This document shows positions 8,818 to 17,458 of a stretch of DNA of 64,000 nucleotides, piece by piece. The position numbers and the translations under genes were made by a program. Position 1 is the stretch's first letter. Every line of letters starts with the position of its first letter. The notes beneath the pieces were generated by a model. That model made no database searches and had not been told where the DNA came from. It saw only the letters and a program-made list of their open reading frames with translations. The DNA is taken from the NCBI RefSeq assembly GCF_024343675.1, contig NZ_RJUD01000018.1, forward strand, positions 1 through 64,000, given 5' to 3'. Origin of the DNA: Lacihabitans sp. CS3-21 (lineage in GTDB: Bacteria > Bacteroidota > Bacteroidia > Cytophagales > Spirosomataceae).

Positions 8818-8911
8818 AATATTTTAGCTTTAATAACCAAAAAGCTCAAAATTGATTGATTTTGCATAAAAAATCAAGCATTTTTCCTATTTTCAAAAGA
8901 TTAATCCCTAT

Positions 8912-8919
8912 TATTTTTG
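8912..8919 (+). promoter_or_regulatory. -7 box TATTTTTG upstream of the crotonase gene
   Basis: It matches the Bacteroidota TAnnTTTG consensus. Its position inside the longest upstream reading frame argues for starting translation at the ATG codons at 8965/8968 rather than at the TTG at 8917. No clear -33 TTG at standard spacing. Confidence 0.45.
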
Positions 8920-8964
8920 CATTATTCAAATAATAATTTTAGATATTTGACTATAAAAACATTA

Positions 8965-9741
8965 ATGATGAACCTTCCTGCTTCACTTACGATAGAACAA
9001 AAAGACGAAATTCTTCTCGTAAAAATCAATAGACCAGAAAAAAGGAATGCCATAAATGATGAATTGGTTTTGGGGCTTGAAACACTCTTTTCTAATATTC
9101 CAAAAGGCATAAAATGTGCTGTTATTTCAGGTGAAGGTCAACATTTTAGTGCTGGGTTGGACTTGTCCGAGCTCAAAGAAAGAGATATCATTGAAGGGCT
9201 ACATCACTCAAGAATGTGGCACCGTGCCTTAGAAAAAATACAGTTTGGAACCGTTCCTGTAGTGGCGGTTCTACATGGTGCTTGTGTGGGTGGCGGCTTA
9301 GAAATAGCCTCCGCTTGTCATATTAGAGTTGCCGAAAAAAGTACTTTTTATGCCTTGCCGGAGGGTCAGAGAGGAATATTTGTTGGTGGAGGTGCTTCCG
9401 TAAGACTACCCAAACTCATCGGAATGGCAAGAATGGCCGACATGATGTTTACTGGCAGGGTAATTTCAGCAGAGGAAGGCATGCAAATGGGTTTTTCGCA
9501 ATATGTTACCGAAAACGAAGGTGGACTAGAAAAAGGAATAGAACTCGCAAAAAAAATTGCCCAAAATGCTGAAACCACAAACTACGCTTTGATGCACGTT
9601 TTGCCAAGAATTGTGGATTCAGGCCAAACTGAAGGATTAATGATGGAATCGTTGATAGCAACCATATCCTCATCCTCTCCAGAAGCAAAAAAGCGGTTAA
9701 ATGATTTCTTGGAAGGCAGGGCCAAGAAGGTTGGAGAATGA
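8965..9741 (+). CDS. Crotonase-family enoyl-CoA hydratase (CouM/Ech-like)
   Basis: A protein of about 258 residues from ATG 8965 (a second ATG follows at once). It has the crotonase fold signatures NRPEKRNA near the N-terminus, SAGLDLSEL (oxyanion hole), GACVGGGLEIA and ALPEGQRGIFVGGGA; both catalytic glutamates of true hydratases (in GGGLE and LPEG) are present. In context it would hydrate an aromatic enoyl-CoA such as p-coumaroyl-CoA. It does not look especially like Pseudomonas feruloyl-CoA hydratase-lyase, and no vanillin-type aldehyde dehydrogenase is nearby, which favours the beta-oxidative route. Confidence 0.8.
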   Translation: MMNLPASLTIEQKDEILLVKINRPEKRNAINDELVLGLETLFSNIPKGIKCAVISGEGQHFSAGLDLSELKERDIIEGLHHSRMWHRALEKIQFGTVPVVAVLHGACVGGGLEIASACHIRVAEKSTFYALPEGQRGIFVGGGASVRLPKLIGMARMADMMFTGRVISAEEGMQMGFSQYVTENEGGLEKGIELAKKIAQNAETTNYALMHVLPRIVDSGQTEGLMMESLIATISSSSPEAKKRLNDFLEGRAKKVGE

Positions 9742-9752
9742 GTTGAATCTTG

Positions 9753-10062
9753 TGCTGAGCGAAGTCGTCGAAGCCTATGATTTTTTAGAGGACGATTAAT
9801 TCGATTCTAGATTAACAATTTTAGATTTTTTTTGAAGATTATTTAAGGAAGATCAAGCTAATTGATAGAGCGATGCAGCGATCGGTGGTTGAGCGGAGTC
9901 GAAACCACCTGATGATTGAGTTAAGCCAATCATGGTGGTTGAGCGGAGTCGGAAGCACCTTATGATTGAGTTAAGCCTAAAATGGTGGTTAAGCGGAGTC
10001 GAAACAAACCTACGGTTTTGCTAAGCCAAAATTGGTGGTTGAGCGGAGCCGAAACCACGACA
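9753..10062. repeat. REP/BIME-like hairpin array with exact 50-bp period
   Basis: Four copies of GGTGGTTGAGCGGAGTCGAA begin at 9884, 9934, 9984 and 10034, exactly 50 bases apart. Each copy is a hairpin with GTGGTT/AACCAC arms, and the 24-base spacers form a second hairpin (ATGATTG..CAATCAT in the first, TTTTG..CAAAA in the third). A lone related core, TGAGCGAAGTCGTCGAAGC, lies at 9754-9772. The array fills the 350-base gap between the crotonase and CoA-ligase genes; no gene is seen here. Confidence 0.9.
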
Positions 10063-10091
10063 CTCTTTAAATTTAAATATTAAAAAAATAG

Positions 10092-11885
10092 ATGTTCAAA
10101 AAAACTATGTTTGGGCCAACTGCGACCACGAAGAAAGTTCGTGAAGATGGCTCTGTATTATTAAAACTTGAACAAAAACTGGAGGCTTTTCCTGAAAGAA
10201 TTACAGAAAAACTTATTTATTGGGCGGAAAACTTCCCTAATAAAACATTTATTGCCCGTAGAAAAAGTTCCAAACCCAATGATTGGGAGGAATATACTTA
10301 TGCCGAAACTTTAAAAAAGGTCAAGGCCATTGGGCAGCACCTTTTAAATTTAAATTTCACGGAAGAAGAAACAATCGTAATCTTATCCGACAATAGTATT
10401 GAACATGCATTACTGGCTCTGGCGGCTTTGCATGTAGGTATTCCGTACACACCAATTTCGCCTCCGTATTCTTTGGTTTCAAATGATTTTGGAAAACTCA
10501 AGCATTGTCTTGAAATAATGACGCCTAAATTGGTTTTCGCACAAAATGCCAAAACCTACGCAAAAGCTATAGCATTTACGAAAGATCTTTTTCCTGAAAT
10601 AAATGTCGTGACAGCAGAAGAGTCTATTTATGCAGTATTCTCTGAAATATTAAAAACTTCACCTACATTGGAAGTAGATGAGGCGTTTAAGAAAGTAAAT
10701 GGTAATTCAGTAGCCAAGGTTTTGTTTACCTCTGGCTCAACAGGCCTACCAAAAGGTGTAATAAATACCCACAAAATGTGGTGTGCAAATTTACAACAGA
10801 TTACTCAGGTATTTCCCTTTATGCATATAGAACCACCAGTTTTTATTGATTGGCTGCCTTGGAATCATACTTTCGGTGGAAATCACAATTTCGGTTTGAC
10901 GCTTTACAATGGAGGCACTTTGTATCTAGACGAAGGAAAACCTACTGCAAAAGGAATTGAAACTACTGTTCAAAACTTAAGAGAAATTTCTCCTACTGCC
11001 TATTTCAACGTACCCAAAGGTTTTGAAATGCTGATTCCCTATTTTGAAAATGAGTCTGAACTACGAGAGAAGTTTTTTGAAAAAGTAAATATTCTCTTTT
11101 ATGCAGGTGCAAGCTTGGCCCAACCTGTTTGGAATCGTTTGGAAGAATTGGCAATGAAAACCATTGGTGAAAAAATCCCTATAATTACTGGACTTGGTTG
11201 TACAGAATCTGGACCTTCGGCGATGTTTGCGAGTTGGGGCGGCAGCTATTCAGGACTTTTAGGTGTGCCTGTTCCTGGTATGGAAGTAAAATTGGTGCCC
11301 GATGGAGACAAAATGGAAGCAAGATACAAAGCACCTAATGTCACGAACGGGTATTGGAGAAACCCTGAAGAAACCGCCAAAGCCTTTGATGAAGAAGGGT
11401 TTTATAAAACTGGCGATGCGGTAAAATTTGTGGACGATGAAAACCCAAGCAAAGGTTTGGTTTTTGATGGTAGAATTGCTGAGGATTTTAAACTTTCGAC
11501 AGGCACATGGGTAAATGTGGGCGTACTTAAGGCAAAAATCATTTCAGCAGGTTCGCCAATAGTGCAAGATGTAGTGTTGGCAGGATTAGACAAAGAATAT
11601 ATTGGGGCTATTTTGTTTTTAAATGCAGATTCTTGTCGAAATTTGATAGGAGAAAACTTAGAAAATAAAGATGCATTTTTACACGAAAAAGTACATCATT
11701 TTTTAGGCGATGTGTTTGAAAAATTCAATGCTCATTCAACTGGTAGTTCTACCAAAGTTGAAAGAATAATGATAGCAACAGAGCCACCTTCAATTGATTT
11801 GGGAGAAATAACAGACAAAGGTTCTCTAAATCAAAGGGCTGTTCTGAAACATCGAGCCCATTTGGTGGAGGAATTGTTTAGCTAA
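10092..11885 (+). CDS. Feruloyl-CoA synthetase-like acyl-CoA ligase
   Basis: A 597-residue ANL-superfamily adenylate-forming enzyme. The P-loop FTSGSTGLPKG lies near residues 212-222, WLPWNHTFGG is characteristic of the feruloyl-CoA synthase branch, and TGLGCTESGP (A5), YKTGDAVKF (A7) and the D-G-R hinge follow. It would activate a hydroxycinnamate (p-coumarate, ferulate, caffeate) to its CoA thioester with ATP, in the cytoplasm. The ATG at 10092 follows the hairpin array by 30 bases. It is the entry step of the side-chain pathway formed with the crotonase, HSD10-like SDR and amidohydrolase. Confidence 0.85.
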   Translation: MFKKTMFGPTATTKKVREDGSVLLKLEQKLEAFPERITEKLIYWAENFPNKTFIARRKSSKPNDWEEYTYAETLKKVKAIGQHLLNLNFTEEETIVILSDNSIEHALLALAALHVGIPYTPISPPYSLVSNDFGKLKHCLEIMTPKLVFAQNAKTYAKAIAFTKDLFPEINVVTAEESIYAVFSEILKTSPTLEVDEAFKKVNGNSVAKVLFTSGSTGLPKGVINTHKMWCANLQQITQVFPFMHIEPPVFIDWLPWNHTFGGNHNFGLTLYNGGTLYLDEGKPTAKGIETTVQNLREISPTAYFNVPKGFEMLIPYFENESELREKFFEKVNILFYAGASLAQPVWNRLEELAMKTIGEKIPIITGLGCTESGPSAMFASWGGSYSGLLGVPVPGMEVKLVPDGDKMEARYKAPNVTNGYWRNPEETAKAFDEEGFYKTGDAVKFVDDENPSKGLVFDGRIAEDFKLSTGTWVNVGVLKAKIISAGSPIVQDVVLAGLDKEYIGAILFLNADSCRNLIGENLENKDAFLHEKVHHFLGDVFEKFNAHSTGSSTKVERIMIATEPPSIDLGEITDKGSLNQRAVLKHRAHLVEELFS

Positions 11886-11895
11886 CTGTTAAATT

Positions 11896-12476
11896 GGCAC
11901 GCTGATGACGCTGATCTTCGATCGCTGATTAGCACGGATTTTATTAAAAAGGGTATTGGTTAAGATTTTCTATTTGGGTTAACAAAGTATTTAGGGCAAA
12001 ATATTTATTCGATGGAATTACTGCACAAAGATTTGACTGACAAAATATTGAGGACTTTTTTTGATGTATATAATGAATTAGGTTTTGGATTTTTAGAAAA
12101 GGTTTATCAGAATTCTTTATTCTTAGAATTGAAGTCAAGAGGTTTTCATGTTGAAGCCCAAAAGCAAATTAAAGTGAATTTTAAAGGTTTCGAAGTAGGA
12201 GAATATTATGCTGATTTAGTTGTGGATGAAATGATAATATTGGAATTAAAAGCAACAGAATTTATTGTTCCTGAATTTGAAAGTCAACTTATTAATTATT
12301 TGAGAGGTACAGATAAAGAAGTTGGATTGCTTTTAAATTTCGGAATTAAACCGGAATTCAAAAGAAAAGTCTTTGAAAATTCTAGAAAAAATTTAAAAGT
12401 AAATAAAATAGCCGAATGAGATTCAAAAATAATATCCGTAAAATCTGCGTTGGAACATCCGTTTTATCAGCGTGCC
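11896..12476 (+). mobile_element. GxxExxY-carrying element with 11-bp terminal inverted repeats
   Basis: GGCACGCTGAT at 11896-11906 and its exact reverse complement ATCAGCGTGCC at 12466-12476 bound 581 bases that contain a single gene (12012-12419). Subterminal parts carry GATTAGCACGGATT-like and CCGTAAAATCTGCG-like motifs, related to the cacggatt/cacagat intergenic repeats at 15544 and 18344. No obvious target duplication and no transposase. The right end spills into the upstream frame of the next SDR gene. Confidence 0.75.
12012..12419 (+). CDS. GxxExxY protein (PD-(D/E)XK-like)
   Basis: A 135-residue protein with the defining GFLEKVY (GxxExxY) motif near residues 21-27 and, further on, YYADLVVDEMIILELKA, which supplies the D..ExK pattern of a PD-(D/E)XK nuclease-like fold. 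The family (GxxExxY, PDDEXK_3) is widespread in Bacteroidota and cyanobacteria and has no settled function. Here it is the only gene inside an element with perfect terminal inverted repeats, wedged between two genes of a catabolic operon, which supports a mobile or selfish-element role. Confidence 0.85.
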   Translation: MELLHKDLTDKILRTFFDVYNELGFGFLEKVYQNSLFLELKSRGFHVEAQKQIKVNFKGFEVGEYYADLVVDEMIILELKATEFIVPEFESQLINYLRGTDKEVGLLLNFGIKPEFKRKVFENSRKNLKVNKIAE

Positions 12477-12494
12477 ATCAGTAAGAACGAAACA

Positions 12495-13262
12495 ATGGAA
12501 ATAAAAAATAAAACATTCTTAATTACTGGCGGGGCGTCTGGTTTGGGATATGCCACCGCCAAAATGATTATTGAAAACGGTGGAAATGCTGTTCTGCTAG
12601 ATGTAAATGTGGAGTCTGGAGAAAAAGCAGAAAACGAATTAGGTAAAAATGCCAAATTTATAAATACCGATGTCACCAGCGAAGAACAGGTTCAAAATGC
12701 CGTTGATGTGGCTGTGAATCATTTTGGAGGCATAAATGGTGTGGCCAATTGTGCAGGAATAGGTCCAGCAATGCGAGTAGTTGGAAAAAATGGACCACAT
12801 GGACTTGATTTTTTCTCAAAAGTAATCAGTATCAATTTAATAGGTACGTTCAATGTATTGAGATTGGCAACCAATGTGATGCAAAACAACGAGCCAAATG
12901 AAGGTGGAGAAAGAGGTGTAATTATCAACACAGCCTCAGTGGCTGCATTTGATGGACAAATAGGACAAGGAGCATACTCAGCCTCAAAAGGAGGAATCGT
13001 AGCAATGACCCTTCCTATAGCACGTGAATTAGCAAGAATGGGAATTAGGGTTATGGCCATTGCACCTGGGATATTTGAAACACCCCTGTTAGCATCCATG
13101 CCCGATGAGGTAAAAGATTCACTTGGAAAACAAGTACCATTCCCTCCAAGGCTTGGCCAGCCCTCAGAATATGCAAATTTGGTAAAACATATCATTGAAA
13201 ATCAAATGCTGAATGGCGAAGTAATCCGATTGGATGGAGCAATTAGAATGGGAGCTAAATAG
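12495..13262 (+). CDS. SDR 3-hydroxyacyl-CoA dehydrogenase, HSD10-like (CouN-like)
   Basis: A 255-residue SDR. The real start is the ATG at 12495 ([13 protein letters not shown]); the upstream in-frame extension to 12450 is encoded by the inverted-repeat end of the neighbouring element. It has [11 protein letters not shown] in place of NNAG, a catalytic serine in NTASVAA, YSASK and [10 protein letters not shown], a pattern close to type-2 3-hydroxyacyl-CoA dehydrogenases (HSD17B10). It would oxidise the 3-hydroxy-3-arylpropionyl-CoA made by the crotonase to the 3-keto thioester with NAD. Confidence 0.85.
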   Translation: MEIKNKTFLITGGASGLGYATAKMIIENGGNAVLLDVNVESGEKAENELGKNAKFINTDVTSEEQVQNAVDVAVNHFGGINGVANCAGIGPAMRVVGKNGPHGLDFFSKVISINLIGTFNVLRLATNVMQNNEPNEGGERGVIINTASVAAFDGQIGQGAYSASKGGIVAMTLPIARELARMGIRVMAIAPGIFETPLLASMPDEVKDSLGKQVPFPPRLGQPSEYANLVKHIIENQMLNGEVIRLDGAIRMGAK

Positions 13263-13281
13263 AATTAATCAACCTTTATAA

Positions 13282-14394
13282 ATGAAATACATAATTATTC
13301 TTCTTTTTCTGGCAAATGTACTTTTTGCCCAAAAAATAGCCAAAATAGATTCTGGATCAATAAATGGAGCTGCATACCGAATAATTTTCCCTGAAAACTG
13401 GAAAGGAAAACTGGTCATGTATGCCCACGGATATGAGTTTATGGGTAGTCCTTTGCAAAGTAAAAACCCAGAGTGGGCAATAAGAATGAAGCCTTTCACT
13501 GAAAGAGGTTTTGCAGTTGCAGCTTCTGATTATCGAAATCAAGGTTTGGCTCTTGCACAAGGCGTAGATGATACCGAGGCCCTACGTCAACTTTTTGTGA
13601 AAAGATACGGCCTTCCTGACTCCACTTTTATGGCAGGACATTCGATGGGTGGTGGAATAACAATCGCTACGCTAGAAAACTTTGGTAAAAACTATGCGGG
13701 TGGCTTCCCAATGTGTCCATTAGCAGGTCGAATCTACCTACAAACGAGAAAAGAATTCGATTTGATAGCCACATTCAATGCTTTGTTTCCTGGAAATATG
13801 CCTAGTTTGATGGAAATCTTAGATAAAAATCAATCCAAAAATCCGGTACCCATGAATGTGGCGTTTGGAAAAGCGATGGCACTAAAAAAAGTAATATTTG
13901 CTAAAGACTCACTTTTGGCGGCGGACATTGCAGATAGATTTGACCTTAAGCCTGATGATTTACCTTTTGCATTGGTATTTGGAGAAAATGTACTTCGAGA
14001 TATAGCCATAAAAGGTGGAGGAAATCCTTATGATAATACAAATACGCTCTATGGCGGGTTTCGAGACAATCTTTTGGTGAATCAGAATGTAGAACGTTTA
14101 TCAGCAACTATTGGTCAAGATAAATTATTTTCAAAATATGATAGAACAGGAAATATCGACAAGCCTACTTTGGTTTTACATACTATTTATGACCAATTGA
14201 TTCCTGCCGAAATGGCTATCGTTAGATACGAAAATTTAATACAAGAAAAAGGAAATCAAGCTTTTTACACGGTAAAATTTACCAACGGACAAGGGCATTG
14301 TAACTTTTCACCTGAGCAAACAGGAAAGGCTTTTGACGAATTGAGAGAATGGGCAAAAACGGGTATCAAAGCTAAAGCAGGCTATATAAAATAA
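13282..14394 (+). CDS. Secreted alpha/beta hydrolase (possible esterase)
   Basis: A 370-residue protein with a signal peptide (MKYIIILLFLANVLFA) and an alpha/beta-hydrolase fold. VMYAHGYE provides the oxyanion strand, GHSMGGG the nucleophile elbow (GxSxG), and late Asp and His candidates occur in YDQLIPAEM and NGQGHCNF. An exported esterase in a hydroxycinnamate operon could release feruloyl or coumaroyl groups from plant polymer esters; that substrate is my inference and a peptidase or other esterase remains possible. It starts 19 bases after the SDR stop. Confidence 0.75.
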   Translation: MKYIIILLFLANVLFAQKIAKIDSGSINGAAYRIIFPENWKGKLVMYAHGYEFMGSPLQSKNPEWAIRMKPFTERGFAVAASDYRNQGLALAQGVDDTEALRQLFVKRYGLPDSTFMAGHSMGGGITIATLENFGKNYAGGFPMCPLAGRIYLQTRKEFDLIATFNALFPGNMPSLMEILDKNQSKNPVPMNVAFGKAMALKKVIFAKDSLLAADIADRFDLKPDDLPFALVFGENVLRDIAIKGGGNPYDNTNTLYGGFRDNLLVNQNVERLSATIGQDKLFSKYDRTGNIDKPTLVLHTIYDQLIPAEMAIVRYENLIQEKGNQAFYTVKFTNGQGHCNFSPEQTGKAFDELREWAKTGIKAKAGYIK

Positions 14395-14416
14395 AAATCT
14401 TAAAAAATATAACAGA

Positions 14417-15523
14417 ATGAAAAACAACAATTTTAGAGCCGATCATGTGGGTAGTTTATTAAGAACTCTTGAAGTTAAAGAAAACCGTGATAAATGGAAA
14501 AGAGGAGAAATTCCTGCTGACGAACTAAGAGAAATAGAAAATATCGGAATAGCAGAAACGGTTAAAAAATTGGAAAATACTGGTATGAAAGCCATCACTG
14601 ACGGTGAGTTTCGTAGAGATTATTTCCATTTAGATTTCCTAAAAGAATTGGATGGTGTAACTGTAACTGGTGGTGTTGGTGGTGGACAAGCCAAAGTTGC
14701 TTCAGACGGATTTACGCCTCCTGTATTAAGTGTAACTGGTAAACTAAAACACAGTCACGACATCCAAGTTGCTGATTTCAATTACCTAAAATCTATTGTT
14801 ACCGCAACTCCCAAGGTATCGATTCCCTCTCCTACCATGATACATTTTCGTGGTGGTCGCAAATCCATAGATATCAATTCTTATCCTGATATGGACGAAT
14901 TTTTCCATGATTTATCAAATGCTTACAAAGAAGAAATTGATCACCTTTACAAAGCTGGCTTAAGATACTTGCAATTGGACGACACCAACTTGGCCTATCT
15001 TTGTGACCCAAAAATGCGTGCAGCCGCAGCCGAAAGAGGCGAAGACCCAAATGAGTTGCCAAAAACCTATGCAGCCTTAATAAATTCAGTTATTGATGGT
15101 AGGCCTGATGATTTAACAGTTGGAATTCACTTATGTAGAGGCAATTACAGAAGCACTTGGTTTGCAGAAGGCGGTTATGAGCCAGTTGCGGAGATTCTAT
15201 TTAATGAAATCAATGTTGATAGATATCTTCTAGAATATGATGACGAACGTTCGGGCGATTTTGCACCATTAAGATTTGTTCCAAGCCACAAAAAAGTAGT
15301 TTTGGGCATTATTTCTTCGAAAAAAAGAGAATTAGAAAATATGGATGACCTTTGTAAAAGAATTGACGAAGCAGCTCAATATATGCCACTAGACCAAATG
15401 TGTGTAAGCCCACAATGTGGTTTTTCAAGCACCCACCATGGCAACGACATGAGCGAAGATGATCAATGGAGAAAAATGGATTTGGTAGTTAAAACAGCTG
15501 AGAAAGTTTGGGGCGAAAGCTGA
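14417..15523 (+). CDS. Cobalamin-independent methionine synthase-like zinc methyltransferase
   Basis: A 368-residue single-barrel member of the MetE C-terminal/YxjG family. The zinc ligands of MetE are conserved: His238 and Cys240 in GIHLCRG, Glu273 in LLEYDDE and Cys334 in VSPQCGF. The N-terminal folate-binding half of full MetE is absent. Relatives include methyl transferases to homocysteine and alkyl transferases to coenzyme M. Its place between an esterase and an acyl-CoA dehydrogenase in an aromatic operon suggests methyl transfer from a methoxylated or other alkyl substrate, but this is inference; a plain methionine-related role is possible. Confidence 0.75.
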   Translation: MKNNNFRADHVGSLLRTLEVKENRDKWKRGEIPADELREIENIGIAETVKKLENTGMKAITDGEFRRDYFHLDFLKELDGVTVTGGVGGGQAKVASDGFTPPVLSVTGKLKHSHDIQVADFNYLKSIVTATPKVSIPSPTMIHFRGGRKSIDINSYPDMDEFFHDLSNAYKEEIDHLYKAGLRYLQLDDTNLAYLCDPKMRAAAAERGEDPNELPKTYAALINSVIDGRPDDLTVGIHLCRGNYRSTWFAEGGYEPVAEILFNEINVDRYLLEYDDERSGDFAPLRFVPSHKKVVLGIISSKKRELENMDDLCKRIDEAAQYMPLDQMCVSPQCGFSSTHHGNDMSEDDQWRKMDLVVKTAEKVWGES

Positions 15524-15543
15524 TTTGTTTGCGTTTTTTTTTG

Positions 15544-15644
15544 AAACACAGATGATACAGATTGGATGGAATGACATAGATTTTTTCTATTTTCGAAGTG
15601 TAAAAATGATCTCTGTGTAAATCAGCAAAATCCGTGTTACCAGT
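15544..15644. repeat. Gene-less cacagat/ccgtgtt intergenic repeat
   Basis: ACACAGATGATACAGATTGG on the left and CTCTGTGTAAATCAG plus AATCCGTGTT on the right form an imperfect inverted repeat of about 100 bases with no gene between. The vocabulary matches the termini of the GxxExxY element at 11896-12476, so it looks like a short non-autonomous or decayed relative. Confidence 0.6.
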
Positions 15645-15674
15645 TTTCAAATCTGATTCAGAATTAAAATAAAA

Positions 15675-17456
15675 ATGCAATTATACACGAGGAAAAATAT
15701 TGATTTTATATTGCACGATGTGCTGGAAGTAGAAGAGCTCTGCAAGAATGATTACTTTAAAAATCATTCTAAAGAGACCTTTGATTTGGTGCTTGATATG
15801 GCTGATGAAGTAAGTAAAAAAACTTCTTTGCCTGCATTTGTAGATAGCGACCGAAATCAACCAGCACTTACTGATGGTCACGTAAAAGTTCATTCAGGTT
15901 TACACGCATTTACAAAGGCTTATGCTGATGCAGGAATGATTGCTTCTACATTTGACGAGTCTTTTGGAGGACAACAATTACCAAAAACCATATATGCAGC
16001 TACCGAGTATGTGGGTATGTGTGCCCACAACAGCTTCATGATGTTTACCGATTTGGCAAATGGTTGCTCTAATCTCATAGCCACCTTCGGTAATCAAGAA
16101 CAAAAAGAGCTTTACATACCCAAATTACTTTCGGCTGAATGGCTTAGCAGCATGTGCCTGACCGAGCCTCAGGCAGGTAGTTCGCTTTCAGAAATTACCA
16201 CAAAAGCCAGTCCACAGATTAATGGTACATTTAAAATTTCAGGACAAAAAGTATTCATTTCTGCTGGAGATCATGACATTACACCCAATATTGTCCATTT
16301 GGTTTTGGCTAGAATCGAAGGAGCCCCAGCTGGAGTAAAAGGGATTTCATTGTTTATCGTACCCAAAAATCGCGTGGAAGATCTAAGTCAATCCAACGAT
16401 GTTACTTCGATCGGTATTTTCCACAAAATGGGCCAGAAAGCTACACCTGCAATGCATTTAGCGTTTGGTGCCAATGACAATTGTGAGGGTTATTTATTGG
16501 GTGAAGCCAACCAGGGTTTGACACAAATGTTTAAAATGATGAATGGAGCAAGGCTTGGTGTGGGAATGACCGGCATAGCCTGTGCCTCAGCGGCATATCA
16601 TCATTCATTACAATATTCCAAAGAAAGAATTCAAGGAAAGCGTTTGGATTTAAATCAAAAAGCTGCTTCGGTAGCTATCGTGGAGCATCCGGATGTCAGA
16701 AGAATGCTTCTTAGGCAAAAAGCAATTGTGGAAGGCGGCCTAGCTTTTATGTTGCAATGTTATTTTTATATAGATCAAATTCGTTTGAAGCCAGAAAGGA
16801 AATCTCAATACGATACATTGCTTGAATTGCTCACACCGGTTGCCAAAACATTTGGAGCAGAAATGGGTATCGTTTCGGTGAATCAAGGTTTGCAGGTTTT
16901 GGGAGGCTATGGATATACGGAAGATTTTCCATTGGAACAATTGGCCAGAGATGTTAGAATTTGTAGTATTTATGAAGGGACTACAGGCATTCAGTCTTTG
17001 GCTTTGTTGGGTAGAGAAGTTTTTAGAAATGATAAGATAGCTCTAAAACTTTGGCATTCTGAGGTTCAAGAAACATTAGAATTGTCAAATGAAATAAAAG
17101 AATTACAGGCGTTTGTAGAAGAATTCAAACAAAAACTTAACATTTTTGACAAACTTAATGAACATTTAGAGAAAATCTCTGGAGAAGGTAATTCTGAAAT
17201 CTTCTTGAAAGACGCTACTGCTTATATGGAAATGTTTGGCCTTTTAAATGTAGCTTGGCAATGGCTAAAAATGGCCCAAATAGCACAATTGAAAATCTCA
17301 ATTATTAATGCAGAAGACAATTTTTACAAATCCAAAATACAAACCATGAAGTTTTTCTTTAAATATGAACTGAGCCGAGTAAATAATTTATCAGAAATTC
17401 TTTTCCAAAATGACACCTTGACCATTTTTGACCCAAATAATGAAATTTTAGTTTAA
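15675..17456 (+). CDS. Acyl-CoA dehydrogenase, long form (about 590 residues)
   Basis: A 593-residue flavoprotein of the acyl-CoA dehydrogenase family with an extra C-terminal domain (about residues 450-593), a type also seen in FadE5-like enzymes. Motifs: CLTEPQAGSS (FAD/substrate loop), GYGYTEDFPLE, RDVRICSIYEGTTGIQ with the catalytic glutamate in IYEG. In this setting it could convert saturated phenylpropanoyl-CoA to cinnamoyl-CoA (a PhdC-like role), feeding the crotonase; other acyl-CoA substrates cannot be excluded. Two bases separate its stop from the amidohydrolase ATG. Confidence 0.85.
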   Translation: MQLYTRKNIDFILHDVLEVEELCKNDYFKNHSKETFDLVLDMADEVSKKTSLPAFVDSDRNQPALTDGHVKVHSGLHAFTKAYADAGMIASTFDESFGGQQLPKTIYAATEYVGMCAHNSFMMFTDLANGCSNLIATFGNQEQKELYIPKLLSAEWLSSMCLTEPQAGSSLSEITTKASPQINGTFKISGQKVFISAGDHDITPNIVHLVLARIEGAPAGVKGISLFIVPKNRVEDLSQSNDVTSIGIFHKMGQKATPAMHLAFGANDNCEGYLLGEANQGLTQMFKMMNGARLGVGMTGIACASAAYHHSLQYSKERIQGKRLDLNQKAASVAIVEHPDVRRMLLRQKAIVEGGLAFMLQCYFYIDQIRLKPERKSQYDTLLELLTPVAKTFGAEMGIVSVNQGLQVLGGYGYTEDFPLEQLARDVRICSIYEGTTGIQSLALLGREVFRNDKIALKLWHSEVQETLELSNEIKELQAFVEEFKQKLNIFDKLNEHLEKISGEGNSEIFLKDATAYMEMFGLLNVAWQWLKMAQIAQLKISIINAEDNFYKSKIQTMKFFFKYELSRVNNLSEILFQNDTLTIFDPNNEILV

Positions 17457-17458
17457 TC

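Noticed and set aside
8917-8964. Longer N-terminus for the crotonase gene from a TTG at 8917
   Set aside because: The TTG lies inside a TATTTTTG promoter box, and the extra residues do not match the crotonase family; ATG 8965/8968 is preferred.
9753-10062. CRISPR array
   Set aside because: The 50-bp period is regular, but the spacers are themselves repeated hairpins rather than unique sequences, and no cas genes are nearby.
12450-12494. Extra 15 residues at the N-terminus of the HSD10-like SDR
   Set aside because: They are encoded by the inverted-repeat end of the GxxExxY element; the SDR fold starts normally at ATG 12495.
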